Assembly: GCA_030867875.1 (NCBI GenBank)
Contig: JAOWCC010000064.1
Location: 34,618,802-34,682,801 of the forward strand
Source of the DNA: Actinernus sp. WN-2022
Lineage: Eukaryota > Cnidaria > Anthozoa > Actiniaria > Actinernidae
Direction: 5' to 3'
DNA: 64,000 nt
Below, piece after piece: positions 1 through 37,760 of the stretch. The notes under the pieces are model-generated. The model ran no database searches and was not told where the DNA came from. It saw nothing but the letters and a program-made list of their open reading frames with translations. The translations under genes and the position numbers were made by a program. The number at the start of each line of letters is the position of its first letter. Within the stretch, counting starts at the first letter, position 1.

Positions 1-430
1 AGTTCTGTTTGGTCACACTGTTCTGTGCTCAATGCCTCTAAGTTCGAGGAACTCAACGTACGAGCATTAAGATATGTTTATAATGATTTTTCCAATACGA
101 GCTACGAATGTTTGCTTAATAAGTTAGGACCTAGTCTCTATAACCGCCGACTACAACTTCTGTGTATTACAGTTTATAAGGCACTTAGTGGTCAACCGCC
201 TATGTACAGTTGTATATCAGGTCTATGGTCTCAGAGCGCTGCAATATTAAAAACTTAAGGACAGTGTAAACTTATAGTACCTAAATGTAATACAACTAAA
301 TATGGCCTTCACTCCATTTCATACACTGCTGCCAAAACTTGGAATAGCTTAACAGATGCTCTGCCATATTACCTACTTTAAAATCATTCGAAATACAAAT
401 CAGCTCTGTTAAATTCAATTTCTAGTTTAA
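1..430 (+). mobile_element. LINE (non-LTR) 3' coding remnant
   Basis: The frame from about 25 to 258 reads RALRYVYNDFSNTSYECLL, then LYNRRLQLLCITVYKAL, the usual look of the region C-terminal to the reverse transcriptase in Jockey/CR1/L2-like non-LTR elements. After a stop the similarity continues to about 370 in another frame with TTKYGLHSISYTAAKTWNSL, also typical of that tail. Stops and a frame change show that it is dead. The 5' part lies outside the window. The clade cannot be fixed without a search. Confidence 0.75.
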
Positions 431-1920
431 AATTTCCCATTCCATATTGGTTTAACTTTTACTGATACATTAGCAAATTAACAAGCCTCGACTCCCCCCC
501 CCCCCCCCCCCCCGAATACGATCATACGATCCAAGACTGCGGCGTCCGGGAAATTCACTCAAATGAGTTTCATGGCCAGGAAAATCGGACTGTAAGGGAC
601 AGAATAATATGTTTAGGCATCCATAACAAACATTTGAGATCAAACATTGTTTTCTAGTGAAGATTTTATAATACGTAGTGCGAATGTGGAAGTGATTATA
701 CTCATTAGCTAAATATTTTTTAGATTATTGACACATGAATAAGGATTCGATTGGCTGGCTTAAAGGTACGGGATATTCTGCTAGGTTGGAAATGAATCTT
801 ACTGCCCTGCCCATAACATTCGTGTCTGGGTTACCTGTGGTGAAAGGTAACCGCCCGCCACAGGGGCAACTTGTCTGAAAACAAGGTATAATAAAGATCA
901 CCACTACTGTGAAGAAAATATTTCCTTGAAAAATTCGCACTTTGTGACCGACACAACAATCACAAGGGCGCCAAAGTAGCTGGACTTCTAAATTGTCGTC
1001 TGAATCATTCAGCAGAGAACTGAATCCGACCTAAAACTTGAGTACCGGCCTTGTTTAATAGCCCCAAAGCTGCTGTAGCTTCGTGTGCGGTACTCGGGAA
1101 ATATCAAAGATCGCAAGAACTCGAAAACTGTTCACAAAAAAGCCTACGATTTATCAAATCTAACTCGAAGAAAAGAACTAACCCCCAGCTGAAAAAACCG
1201 CTGCAAGCGCCAAAATCCCGCTCTGTATCTGTAATATTTTTGTGTAACAAATTGTATTTTTGTATGCTGAGCTGCGTAAGGCCCGTCTGAAATGGACTCA
1301 GTTAAAATTTCTAAAAAATGTCATAATTTGGATTAAACGCGAGCTTGAAAACCCAAGCAAAGTGCACTTGCGTATTAAATAATATTTTTTGCACGTGTTT
1401 TCTTTGGTCAGGAATGCTTAGTTTGCTTATACTGTAAATGTTAACTCCTTGTAGCACTCGGTAGCATTCCCCACACATTCACAACTAACTCAGTCTTCAA
1501 GGAGAGCTTAAAAAACACGACAGGACACCAGACCGCTTGCTATTGCAATAAATCAGAGGCTACTTAGTTTGGAGAACAGACGCATGCCTAAAACACGCAC
1601 ACAATACGCAGAATATGTTTAGAAGCTGACTCACTTTTTCTATTCTTTTTAAAAGCCGTTTACGGCGGAGGTGGGAAGACATTACACAAACTTACTGTGT
1701 AACTCTTATCGAAAAACGACTGATGTTATTACCAGCATCAGTGGCCAAACCGAACGCAAACATGCTGACAAACAACTCATGTAACTCAGCCATTTGGATG
1801 CGGTCTCGTTTTGAGTGCGGTTGCATAAGCTAAGCCAAGCTTCCATCCTTACAAAAGGATTTGTCACAGAAGATGGTGGCCATTAAGGATGAACTAAGAC
1901 ACGTGCTAAGCTAAACTCAC
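431..1920. other. 3' flank / possible 3' UTR of CIC
   Basis: No gene seen. There is a 20-base C run at 494-513 next to the LINE remnant. The part nearest 1920 should hold the CIC 3' UTR on the minus strand, but no single convincing poly(A) signal stands out; a minus-strand ATTAAA-like hexamer near 1055 is only a weak candidate. Short open frames here have no recognisable content. Confidence 0.4.
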
Positions 1921-26738
<24,818 letters not shown>

Positions 26739-26749
26739 CTTTAATAGTT

Positions 26750-28090
26750 CTGAAAAACTGACAATTCAAATCAACTGTAGCTGCGTGAATTACATTTCTA
26801 CATCCAAGTATTAATGCATTTAAATTGTAACCTTGACACTGCAACAGGCTTGTGTCGTATCGCGTATGGTCAACAAATGTTTTTTGCTGCAACAGTATCG
26901 TAAGCTTAATTCGTGAAACAAAAATTACACAGGGTAATAAATCCAAAAAATCGTAATTCTGTCGACTTCATCTGGGGAAACTAGGTACCGAGATTTCCTT
27001 GTGTTAGATGGAGTCACCGCTAATATCAGAAAAAGAAATTTTACGTCCGGTGAGAGACTGACATATACGAGTCGAAAACATGACAACATCAATTATAAAT
27101 TTTTCTTCGGCGGACTTACATGCTAGGTTTTTAGCGGATCGGTAAGATATTGTGTAGTCCCAAGGCCAAGGATGGGAAAATTGATGCCATGTACTCTAGC
27201 AGATGGAATCCTGGCCGCACAAAAGCCAAATAATATGTCGAGTTTGGCCAAACTACCCTGCATAATACATGAACTCCTGCGATAAACTCTACTCACAAAA
27301 CGAAACTAGGTCGCATCAGCTTCGGGGGGATTTTCATGGTTAGTTTAACCACGCTTGAAATCGGCTCGAATGAATTATTGCGGGGAAGAATTTGTGATTC
27401 TCAGAGCTACTAGATGTCAACATAAAAGACGATAATGAAGTTTTTGGGCTGGCAAATTTGATGACTGAACGAAAAGCCCCAAACATCCATCGCCAGCTGA
27501 CAACAACCGACCTACGATTGTAAATAAATTTTTCGTGCGAGTTTTGTTTTCTCAGACTCAAAGATAGAATAGACGCGTTCGTATTTACTTTGAGGATTGA
27601 AGATTTTAGGTGTACACCGATCGAGTACAACTGAAATACGTAATGGTGAATGGAAATCGAAATGGGTCTGGACTTGCCCATCGATGTCTTTGTGTGATGA
27701 TAAACTAGAGATAAAAGACTTACCTTCGATCTTGCTTCAAGATGTGATTTTCATAGTTTTCCTAAGGGTAGAATGGACACAGAGTTAGAGAGAACTTGCA
27801 CAGACCCACAGCTTGAGGTTAAATGGGATTACGAGCGGAAACTCATCGCATTCACGAGAGATTCGAGCGTAGCACTCGACCGAAACACACAGCTCACAAG
27901 ACACAAGGAAGACAAAATCGCGTTGTCGAAAAATCAATAAAACCACATAATTCACCGCAGAATCAACGGCCACCTAACACCACAAACGTAGAAACTACAA
28001 TAAAAGCTCATTACCGGTTGCAACGCCAGATCCAGCCAAGCCAGGGTTGTAGAAAAATATGACCCGATAGTTTAGTGAATGAACTGCATA
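26750..28090 (-). promoter_or_regulatory. 5' region of CIC, candidate leader exon donors and Capicua-type sites
   Basis: The first coding exon starts at an acceptor, so a leader exon should lie upstream. Two good minus-strand donors are visible: GAAG-GTAAGT with the exon ending at 27724, and GCAT-GTAAGT with the exon ending at 27120. No coding block recognised as CIC lies before either. TGAATGAA at 28076-28083 and TGAATGGA at 27647-27654 fit the Capicua consensus T(G/C)AATG(A/G)A. Start site and promoter are not identifiable by eye. Confidence 0.35.
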
Positions 28091-30050
28091 TGTGAGCCAG
28101 AATACTACGTTATGATTGGCTGATATTTTCAATAGTCACATCTTTGAGCTCCCTTCCTTGCTTACAAACAACTACGCCAACCAATCAGAATCGAGTCATG
28201 AATAAATACACGGAAATTGCACTTCAATTCGTGCAAGGAAAAGAATTACGAAAATAAAATATTTCTTACGTTTGAAATTGTCTTCTTTAAGATTCTCTCC
28301 AGCTAATTAGCTTCGAAAATAAGAACTTTTGACATTTGGGTGACCGTAAATGCTGTTTGGTTCGGATAGTTTCACTTTCCAGTCAAAATTAGAAGTTGGA
28401 CGTGAGTAATAAATTATTCTGCTATTGAAAAAAATATCCATGAAAAGCTTAGATTCGCATTAGGTGGAGTCTTGTGACAGCTGCATGTCAATGGTGAAAA
28501 TATGAGTAAAATTTAACAGTAAAATTCTCAGTGCAAACAGATTTCGACAGCAACGACTCTCGAAATTTAAGATAGGTCAAACTAAGGTCGGACTGGTATT
28601 TCCATAAAGTCAATGCCAAAACAAAGTCAAAAAGAAAAGATAAAAAAAAAACTAAAAACGCTTCGCTACATTATTAAAAAGCGAATGTCAGGTGCTAAAA
28701 TGAATATTTTGATTACTGGATCTAATTTTTGACAAATAAATGAAGGAAAAATAATTATAATATGGTCCCTAAACATTTTTCATTGGAAGTATATACGCAC
28801 AGGTACCTGTAAATTAATTTGATTGGGGTTTGATAGTAGCGAAAGTTGAAGCACATGGCTTTCGTATTGACCTCAAGAAATTAAACCACGACTACCTTTT
28901 TTCATGACAAAGATTGTGTTTATACTTGATGGGTCTCAAACATAGCCATTTGCACTCCCGAGCCACAAAAATGAGCACAGTTCAGAGGTATATACGTTCA
29001 CCTCAGTCGGCGACAAACCGCTGTGACGGATTTGTTTCGCGAGATTGCAACTAAATTTATTTTTCTAAACAAACCTGACAGAGTCACGAATCACAGCCAG
29101 AAAAACGGATCGCAAGGAGACTTGAAAAGGGAAAATATAGCGAGCCGTTTGAATTGCCAACAGACCGGTAGTATAGGATGTATCGTGCGGAACAAACCGT
29201 GTAGTCGTGACTGTATACGGTACTATGCTATGATAATCAGTCATATCTGGACGGGAATAGGTGGGTAAATTATTTTTGGATTGGAGAAATACAACTTGTA
29301 TAAATGCTTGGGGTTCATACATATTCAAAAAGACTTACTTTCGAAAATGAATAACAAAATAGTTATTGTCTAGTTAATTATAATATTTAGGTAAATCTCT
29401 CGATGATTCTCACTGAATTTCTGTATTATAATGGCGTTAAAAGGTAAATCGGGAACTTCAGTTTTCGAATTACTTTTATCGAATAAGTGAAGATAAGATT
29501 TTGACAAGTTCATAAACCACCTGCATTACGAATGACTGGTAGGAGACATCAAGCTCCACTGAACAACACGTACAGTAAACGACACTTTGTCACAGAATTG
29601 CCTTTGGCAAATCCGAAAGAACTGTAGCAATATTGCAACTCCGCCGTTTTAACTAACCAGCTGTTAATTTCAGAAAGTTTAAGTGCTAAAACCGCGCAAG
29701 AACTAAGAGAATATCGACCTCCGTCTCAATTCTGACTTGTTGCTTATAGCCCTTGTATAAACTCAAAAGCGGCTATAAACTGCGCCGAGAATAAATCCGC
29801 CAAACAACCCGGCAAAAATGTTTTGGTGGGTCGCGACGTCATGAATTAAATGTACTCTGATTTAATTTAATGCTCGTAAATATAACTGACCACAATCTAC
29901 TGTCCACAACGGACAAAGTTACAAAACGACATCGCTTCCCGTCCAGTCTCATTACAGAAAACTCTTTGAATTGCACTGCGAGTTCTCTCCCCTTTACTGC
30001 CGATTTTTTTTTACAGTTCGGGCTACCTGTGGTATTGTGAAATACAAGCA
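28091..30050. other. Intergenic, no gene recognised
   Basis: AT-rich sequence with scattered short frames and no recognisable domain. Confidence 0.35.
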
Positions 30051-30357
30051 ATATGACGTCAAATCAAAACAATCTATTGTTTAAACGCTAAGGATCACGG
30101 TCGTGGGAGGGGGACAAAACAGCAACAACACAAAGGAAATAGCTATTTTAAAAATGCATTTTGTAGAACGTAGAATAGCGGTAACAGCCACCAAATAGGT
30201 AAATATTGTGGGATAAACATTGATACAGCTGATATCTGGAAACCAGACAATTCGAAGTTAAATTTTCCTCAGCAGAGCAGATTTAGTTCAAAATTCTATT
30301 GTTCAAGTCGATTCTGTCCCCCTCATAAACAAGCCGTGACGTCATAATGATATAGGG
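30051..30357 (+). mobile_element. ~300-bp repeat, inverted partner at 32640
   Basis: From TATGACGTCAAATCAAAAC to GACGTCATAATGATATAG it matches 32640-32964 in reverse over its whole length, for example GCTAAGGATCACGGTCG and GATATCTGGAAACCAGACAA. Estimated by eye at above 90% identity. In this copy the frame that is open in the partner has stops. Confidence 0.85.
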
Positions 30358-32639
30358 TAATTGCATGGGTGGGCTGTGTGTGTTCGTTACACTGGCCGAG
30401 TGCAATAATTTCATAAATTCGAAGTGAAGACTATTATAAATTAGGACGCATTTTGGGGATTTACAATTAGAATACTTCAAAATCTTACCTTCATCCCTCT
30501 TCTGAAATGTGGAAGGTAGGCGGTATTTTTTGTCATCCCTTAGGATTGATAATGTAAACAAGATTTGTTTTTCGGTGTATTGCCTTTTCAGAATTCTCGT
30601 TATAAACATCCTCACTGGTTATGATAATCGGAATCGACTACGTTTTTAAATCTCTTCCCTCCCACTTTTTTGGATGCACTGAAGGAAATGAACTAATGAG
30701 CAATACTTTACTCTTCTGCGTCGCTTTTTATCAATAGAAATTTAATGAGATTCGGAACCTTTCGGGATGGCTCACGCTAACGATATCGAAAAAAAAAATC
30801 AGTAGTATCTCGATCGTATTTGGTTGAATATTTTGTTGAGTGCTTTTATCAGTGGAGTTACACTATTACTGAATCAGCAAGGGAATGACGGTAAAACAGG
30901 GAAACAAACAAAACATACCGGGAAAAGTATGTGCAAACAACAGGAAAAAACAAAAACTCAGGATCGAAACAGATGAAAATACACCAGAATTAGAAGGAAT
31001 TCAAATCATGTTTACGCTCTTCTTGCGACTATTGAAATACACCAAGAGAAAATCTTGAATGCACCTTTTACACAAAATTACTTGATTTGATGATTTAAGG
31101 GAGTGTTCATTATTTATGGCTTGGGGGGGGGGGGGGGGGGAGGGGTCGGGGGAGGGGTCGGTTAAATCATTGGGGGGAGGGGGGCAAAAAAAGTTTTAAG
31201 TGCTTTTGTAGGGGGGTCATCAAATTAAAGATTTCACCTACTCCTTGAGGGGGTCATCAAAGTTTTGACGTATCTGTCATGTAAAATGTAACGAAATTGT
31301 TGTTGTAATGCCAAGCCAATGTTTAGTCTCCAGAACACAAGAAACCATTGTTTTAGAGAGCAGTAAAATCTCAACAATTTCGCAACATTTCGAGACAGTC
31401 TGCTTTTTTCCCGAATACGCAGGATGGTATTCTCAAAGCTCATGTTCAAAGGCGTCCAGGAGAATAGTTATGCCAATGCTAAGCTCTTTTTCATTTATTT
31501 ATTTCAGACTACCGAACAATGCAGTATGATGCACTACAATGCAATTTGATGCACCCGGCGAATTAACAGGAAGGAGGTGACTGAGGTAGAGATTTCCAGA
31601 AGAATACATGTATATATATATATATGCGTTTCTACTAAACAAAGGTAACGTATCATGGAAAACTTGCTGGTAATTATAAAGTGTCAACACATGAGCGAGA
31701 AAATTCCATCTCCTTTTGAACAATCGCTGGTTACAAGAACACGATGATTTTGCCATCTTACCCCAAAACTATGATCGGTTAAGTTGTCGACAATTCATCA
31801 GTTACAGGAACCATACGATTTTTAACCGGTATTTTGTTTCTGTGAATCAAACATTTTGAAACGCTCCTGGTTAGACGTGCCAAGAACACGTCATAGCATA
31901 GCTACGATAGAACGAATGTTGTGATTGGCTCACCGTTCCAAACCCGATGTGTGTGTGAGAAACCATTTTTCAGAGTCTCGCTAATATGCTGTTAGTAGCT
32001 ACTTCGCGCCTAATCTCGTACCCAGATCTCCCATTCTACTCACGGTCACCTTCTTTGGATAGGAAAACATGGCGTGGGATCTGGGTACGAGATTACTTCC
32101 CGCCGTATTTCGCGGGTTTTTACCAGATGCCATAACTTTGGTTCTGGTTTAGCCAGTTGGGCGTTACGACTCTCTCGAAGTTTTTGCGACAGCCTATTGG
32201 CTCTTTAACATTCGGTTTATGCGCTAAAGAGCGACTGAAAGTTACTCATGATATAACGAGCATTCTGATTGGCTAGTAGCTATATTCGATGAGGCATTTA
32301 CCACTGTTTTAGACTGTTTTTCTCCACCGCTAGTTTCTTTGTTATAATATGGCATCTATTTAAATATATTTCTAATTATGTGAAGTTGTGTATTGGTATG
32401 TAGAGAAGTGTAGCGTAGTGCCTTTTTATACATGTTTGTAATTGGTGGTTTTTCGTAATAAATGATGATGATACGTAATGGAACTCTATGGTATAATTAC
32501 GAACTTTTCACATGTGTTTACCGAATGCGGTTCGTTTATCTCCCCCCTTTTATACTGGTAGCCGTTAACTACCATTCGCACCCCCTTAAAAAGAAACCAA
32601 GAGTTGTGAAACTGCGAAGTAAAAACAAACGTCAGAATT
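30358..32639. other. Intergenic spacer between the inverted ~300-bp repeats
   Basis: No gene recognised. Contains a G-rich run at about 31121-31185 with GGGTC words and a second GGGGGTCATCAAA pair (31212, 31251); a (TA)n run at about 31611; a 17-bp inverted pair AATCTCGTACCCAGATC / GATCTGGGTACGAGATT at about 32011-32095 (a short TIR element); and a LINE-like tail AATAAATGATGATGAT at about 32457. Confidence 0.5.
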
Positions 32640-32964
32640 ACCTATATCATTATGACGTCACAGCTTGTTTATGAGGGGGACAGAATCGACTTGAACAATA
32701 GAATTTTGAACTAAATCTGCTCTGCTGAGGAAAATTTAACTTCGAATTGTCTGGTTTCCAGATATCAACTGTATCAATGTTTATCCCACAATATTTACCG
32801 TATTTGGTGGCTGTTACCGCTATTCTACGTTCTTCAAAATGCATTTGATAGCGATTTCCTTTGTGTTGTTGCTGTTTTGTCCCTGTTTTGTCCCCCTCCA
32901 ACGACCGTGATCCTTAGCGTTTAAACAATAGATTGTTTTGATATGACGTCATAGTGATATAGGT
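32640..32964 (-). mobile_element. ~320-bp repeat with TIRs, open minus-strand frame
   Basis: The ends ACCTATATCATTATGACGTC and GACGTCATAGTGATATAGGT are inverse (19 of 20). A minus frame of 83 codons is open across most of it (FEERRIAVTATKYGKYCG, NIDTVDIWKPDNSKLNFPQQ), unlike the copy at 30051. No domain recognised; the openness may be chance. The element class is unknown. Confidence 0.75.
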
Positions 32965-33792
32965 CAATTGTAATACTATTTTAATGCCATTTTTATCAAG
33001 TTCATCCACTTCTCCTTTTAAGCTCTGAATAGTTTGTACATCGAGTTGTAATGAGTCACAAACAACTGAGCCAGCTTGTAGATCATTTGTCTTCGCTGTT
33101 AATCCGATAAAATATTCATCAGTAACTGAGAAACCTCGAGAGCGGTAGTAACTGATAAAAAAAACACGAGCCGGCTGACTGAGTGTTTCAGTTACATCTC
33201 GAAGCCCGAACTGAATAATCGGCTTTTTTGTAAAAGTAAAATGGAGAAAACGGAGAAGACAACCGTTCGAGTTGGAGTACTAATTTATAACCATTGATCC
33301 TTTAGACTATAAGGTTGCCATAAGTGATAAGAGGGAGTTTTTAGTCTCAAGAATTCACGGAACAGTCAGCATAGAGATCTCTGGAGCATGGGATCAAAAC
33401 GACTAAAAAACAACTTTCTTTCCGTCCGATCCTCCGGCTAGCTTGGAATAAAGTTCTAAGTGTTAGAACGAAAGGGAGCCGTGGAAATTAAATAATGTCA
33501 ATAAAAGTAAGTTTCGAAAGAAGACAGGCAAAACGGTCCAACACAACTCACAACTCACTCCCGGCCCGGATAAAACGGATACACAAACGGCATTTTTTTT
33601 TTTAACTTACCAGTGCATTAAATAGACAAACTGCAGAAATCAGATCAGTTCACTGCCATCGGCTCCGCTTTCTGCCGAGCTGAAGAACAACTGAATCTGA
33701 GCAACATGCGATCGACAAACTTTTGAAATCAGCATCTGGAATGACAGGAATCGAAACAGATTCCGCGATTAAGACGTCGGGCCTTATCTTCC
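32965..33792. other. Intergenic, no gene recognised
   Basis: Contains opposing AGTAACTGAGAAACCTCGAG and CAGTTACATCTCGAAG words near 33121 and 33190, a weak foldback; otherwise nothing recognised. Confidence 0.3.
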
Positions 33793-34042
33793 CGGGTGCT
33801 CGGCGCTCATTTTAGGAGTAACCATTCTCGTAACCATACCTTTTAGGGCGTCCTTCTGGTCACACGAGTTAGTTACGAACCCGAGGCGTACCTTTTAGGG
33901 GTTTTAAGGTTCTTTTACAACGTACACGTTAGGGATCACTTTGCACATTTTTATTTATGCATACTCATTTCGATTTTCAAATCTTTAATTTATGCGTACC
34001 CTTTTGGGGTCATTTTTTCAAAATGCCCGCCGAGCACTCCCG
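33793..34042. mobile_element. TIR element, 250 bp
   Basis: Left CGGGTGCTCGGCGCTCATTTT, right AAAATGCCCGCCGAGCACTCCCG: inverse with few differences. The interior repeats ACCTTTTAGGG and CCCTTTTGGGG words. Non-coding. Confidence 0.65.
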
Positions 34043-35762
34043 TCATTTTTTGGGTTCCCCCAGAAATAAAGGCGCCAAGTTTTCTAAACTTGTAGTGAAC
34101 CCTTTTCAAATGCTCAGTTTTTGCCACTCAGTTTCAGTCATAAAACCAGCGTGGAATCCGGAAGTCTATGGCCGGCTATTCAGGTCACTACGGCTTACTA
34201 AGGAAATTATTTCATTTGGGAACGCGTGAGGCTGCGCTTGTTTAGTTTAGCTAGCTCCGGGTATAAGGTATTTGAGAACGTAATCGTCCAAGTTGCATAT
34301 AATTTAGATGCCAACAGAAAGGCCCCCAAAAGAGTTATTTCTACAGAACAGAGAATTTTGTTTTGTTATTACTTGTTGTGTCTGAGTCAGAAAGAAGCGT
34401 AATGGGTTTTAGCGACGGACTGCTCTACTCACGCAATCACGCCACAGTGGTTATATCATTCCACACTCATCTAATTTCTCTCAACCACAACATTGTCTTG
34501 ACAACGAAACCAAAGTTTACTACTCGAATCAGAACAGGGCCAATATAGAATGAACAGAGAGAACTTTAGCTCGTCACTCCAGAGCCAATAGAAGTGCGAA
34601 AGAGGCTGAGAGGTATTTGTTCATACCAGTCTTGAACCCACTCAACCGTATCAAAACACAAGCCACTGCACATCGCTTTATGAAAGGAACTGTATACTGT
34701 TACACGTCTGTAGGCTATTAAACGGGCCCTTATCAGAAGTAGAGACTATACAAAATAAATGCAATTACAAATCCACTCATTTCATGTCCAAAAATCCCTT
34801 GGACGAACTACTAAATTATCTAATCCAGTTAGTATATTTATAAATTTTACTCTACAAAAGCTACGAGAGTAAAAAGCTATATGTTCCACGTGTTGAATTT
34901 GAAATCGTTTTCGATCGTGAATACAAGTCTATCGTCCACTGTGGACTCTGAACTCGCAGCTAGAATGGATGCGTGCTGTGTCAATACACTGAAAAGCTTA
35001 CCTATTTTCCAGGTATAAATGACTTATGCTGTACCTCGAAACTGACAAATATTTCACGTCCTCTGTCAAGAACCGACAATGTATCGTACTTTTTCGGGGT
35101 TGATGAGTCACAAAAGGCACGACCTAACACGTTCAACATTAATATTCGGCTTATTGTTCAGTAACTAGTATCACTGGGCTGTCACGTTTTGAAGGACAAT
35201 GGTTTTTATCAGGATGCCAGTCATCGCGCGTCAATAGAAGTCTGCGCCAACGACACGATAGCTCGAACAAAAATTGAGTAATTTCCATAAATTACAGCAA
35301 AGCTGGCCGTCTGCAAAAAAATCCGTTGAATTGTTTTGGTGCATAGCTCTTGGTTCATTATTGAAAAGTGAAGAATAGAATGTAAGGTTTTAATTTTTTT
35401 ATTGGGTCTGTTTCGGAGGTGTTCAGACGGTTTTGAAGCAATTTCTGGTGAGATATTTTACTAAGATATTTTTGTGGGCCGCAAAAAGAACACCTTTCAT
35501 TCCACTCAGTACCATGGCAACATGTGCTGATGTTTGTTTTGTGCCAAAACAGAAGTAATGTTCCTGTGTTTGCTATAACTTATGCCGCAACACATGCACA
35601 AGCCCCTTCAAATGGTTTACTGTTTATATCTGTGCGACAAACCGATGTCATATTGATTCACCCAGAGGGTTGCATTAATTCTAGAATATAAGAATGACAT
35701 ATTGCTATTAGGGACGGACCATTAGAAAAAACATCGCCAACTATTCCGGTCAAGACGAGTCT
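34043..35762. other. Intergenic, no gene recognised
   Basis: No domain, tandem repeat or clear TIR pair recognised. Confidence 0.3.
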
Positions 35763-36000
35763 TCAGTTTCAGTTTCAGTTTAATTTATTTGCCACAAATA
35801 TAAATAGTACGTAATCTTACAAAGATTAAAATAAGTGGCGGGGTAGCCCAAGAGAAACCATAAAGGCTTGTGAGGTTCTGGGCCACCTCGTTATAATTAA
35901 TATTGGTTAATAAATTGATTGAGGCGGCAAGAGCAACACGCTGCGGTACGGCAGCGATTTCCCCTGTGAATACACTTATTTTTCACATACCGAAGGCTTT
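35763..36000 (-). mobile_element. LINE 3' tail, minus strand
   Basis: In reverse the segment ends GGCAAATAAATTAAACTGAA followed by repeats of ACTGAA, the tandem-repeat 3' terminus of CR1/L2-like LINEs. No coding part could be read with confidence. Confidence 0.5.
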
Positions 36001-36627
36001 TGACACTGACAATATTCATACGATACTTAAATCTTTCACAGTTGTAAATATTAGGTACATCGTACATTTGGAAAAAGAGCGTTTTCATTCTCCTGAGTAA
36101 GATGGAAATTGTGAGTTATTTTCGTTTTCGCGCGAAAATTTTACCGTAAGCAAAATATCTCATAGTTTAATAGCTATCCCAGAGCTCTATGCGGGAATAC
36201 ATAGAGGGTAAATCGAGGAAGACATTGGCACCAAACACAGGTGAATTTGCTTCATTTTGAAGGGATTTCGATGGAACTTTGTGGACGTGGATTCTTCAAC
36301 TGGAAGCTCGCGTACACAGTGACGGGCAGTTTTGTAATTTTGCAATTTTGAGTGTTTTTAAGTCCAAAAGGGCAAGATACTTTTTCTGGGGCTTTTTCTG
36401 TTTGCTTGAATTTTCTTTGGGACTGTATGATTGTGCAGGATTTTTTTTGCGGGCACGATCCTTTGCACGAATGGTTTTTCGGACTATAGAAACATTCCAT
36501 ATTTGCTCAGATAAACTGCACTGTCTTGAAAGCTTAAAATATTTGTAAGTACAGTATTTTAACATTTAACAATGTTCCATTTCCAAATTACAACTACAGT
36601 ATCAAATACAAATCAGAGTAAACTGCT

Positions 36628-36832
36628 CCAAGCAGGTGATTGGCTAATGACAGCGCACAGTATAAAATCCAAGCAGGTGATTGGCTAATAACAGCGCACA
36701 GTATAAAATCCAAGCAGGTGATTGGCTAATGACAGCGCACAGTATAAAATCCAAGCAGGTGATTGGCTAATGACAGCGCACAGTATAAAATCCAAGCAGG
36801 TGATTGGCTAATGACAGTGCTTTACTGGTGAC
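36628..36832. repeat. 41-bp tandem array, 5 units
   Basis: AAGCAGGTGATTGGCTAATG starts at 36630, 36671, 36712, 36753 and 36794, an exact 41-bp period; units differ by single bases. Each unit contains ATTGGCTAAT (inverted CCAAT-type) and the first four contain TATAAAAT. Confidence 0.95.
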
Positions 36833-37057
36833 CACAGCACGCTGTGCCCTCAGTTGGAATATTAAAAGTTAGATGTTTTATTGACAAGATACACTGAGGC
36901 ACTTGCTGACTGTACGATGATCGAACTCAACATTTCTTCATATTGCATTCGGCCTTCAGTGTGCTTTTGCGCAGTTAAATGCTATCACTCGCCTTTAATT
37001 TCCCGCGTGCCAGTTTAAGATCTTTTGATTACAAGGTTCCTTGCGTACATTCCCGGG

Positions 37058-37112
37058 GGTCTTTGCGCGCCTAATCCAAGAGACGCCATCTTGGATTAGG
37101 CGCGCAAAGACC
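37058..37112. repeat. Perfect 24-bp stem hairpin
   Basis: 37058-37081 (GGTCTTTGCGCGCCTAATCC and 4 more) is exactly complementary to 37089-37112, with a 7-base loop GACGCCA. High GC for this region (GCGCGCC). Confidence 0.95.
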
Positions 37113-37760
37113 TCTGGTAACTTCTCAAGCTCACAGGAGAATTAAAAAGCTTTATTTTTGTGCGTCTAAACCGTTTTGAAACTGCTCAGTGCGAGGCTGG
37201 CTTGTTTCTTGCAAACATGGCCGCTGCGTGAAAAGGAAGCGGATCCTCTTATGCTGCAACTAGCTTAGCCGGAAACCGGTCCTCCTGTGGTCGTGAGAAA
37301 ATGAAAGAGGTCTAATACAACTTTAACGCAATAGCCTGCTTCCGGCACTTCTATAATTTTAGTCATTTTTTTCGGATTGGGCTATCTGTGACGGTATCAA
37401 CGGTAGAGAGTTTTTCTTCCAATATTAATTTCGATCTTCTTCGGGGAAAGACGCTTACAATGTATGCCATAAACTAGAACCTCTACTAATATATGAATTA
37501 TGAATTGCACAATTTTACGATAAAACATATATAATATAGACCAATGAAAAGAAAGTGGAGTGACATAATATGAAATAAGAATAAAGTGACGTGATGATGA
37601 TTGTGAAATACAAGTTCATTGAGTTTCATCACGTTTATTCATACCTAGTGGTTCAAGAGTTTGACCTTTATCGATCAGATATGCTTCTCGCGCTTTGCGT
37701 ATACTGTCTATACTGTATAAATGTTCTACTGATATGCAGTTAATTCCACCAGAACTTGTT
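37113..37760. other. Intergenic, repeat end near 37370
   Basis: TTTCGGATTGGGCTATCTGTGA near 37369 is inverse to TCACAGGTAGCCCAATCCGAAA at about 40684; probably one end of a repeat related to the hairpin-ended family. Otherwise nothing recognised. Confidence 0.4.

Noticed and set aside
36628..36832. CRISPR-like array
   Set aside because: Direct tandem repeats without unique spacers, in a eukaryotic genome.
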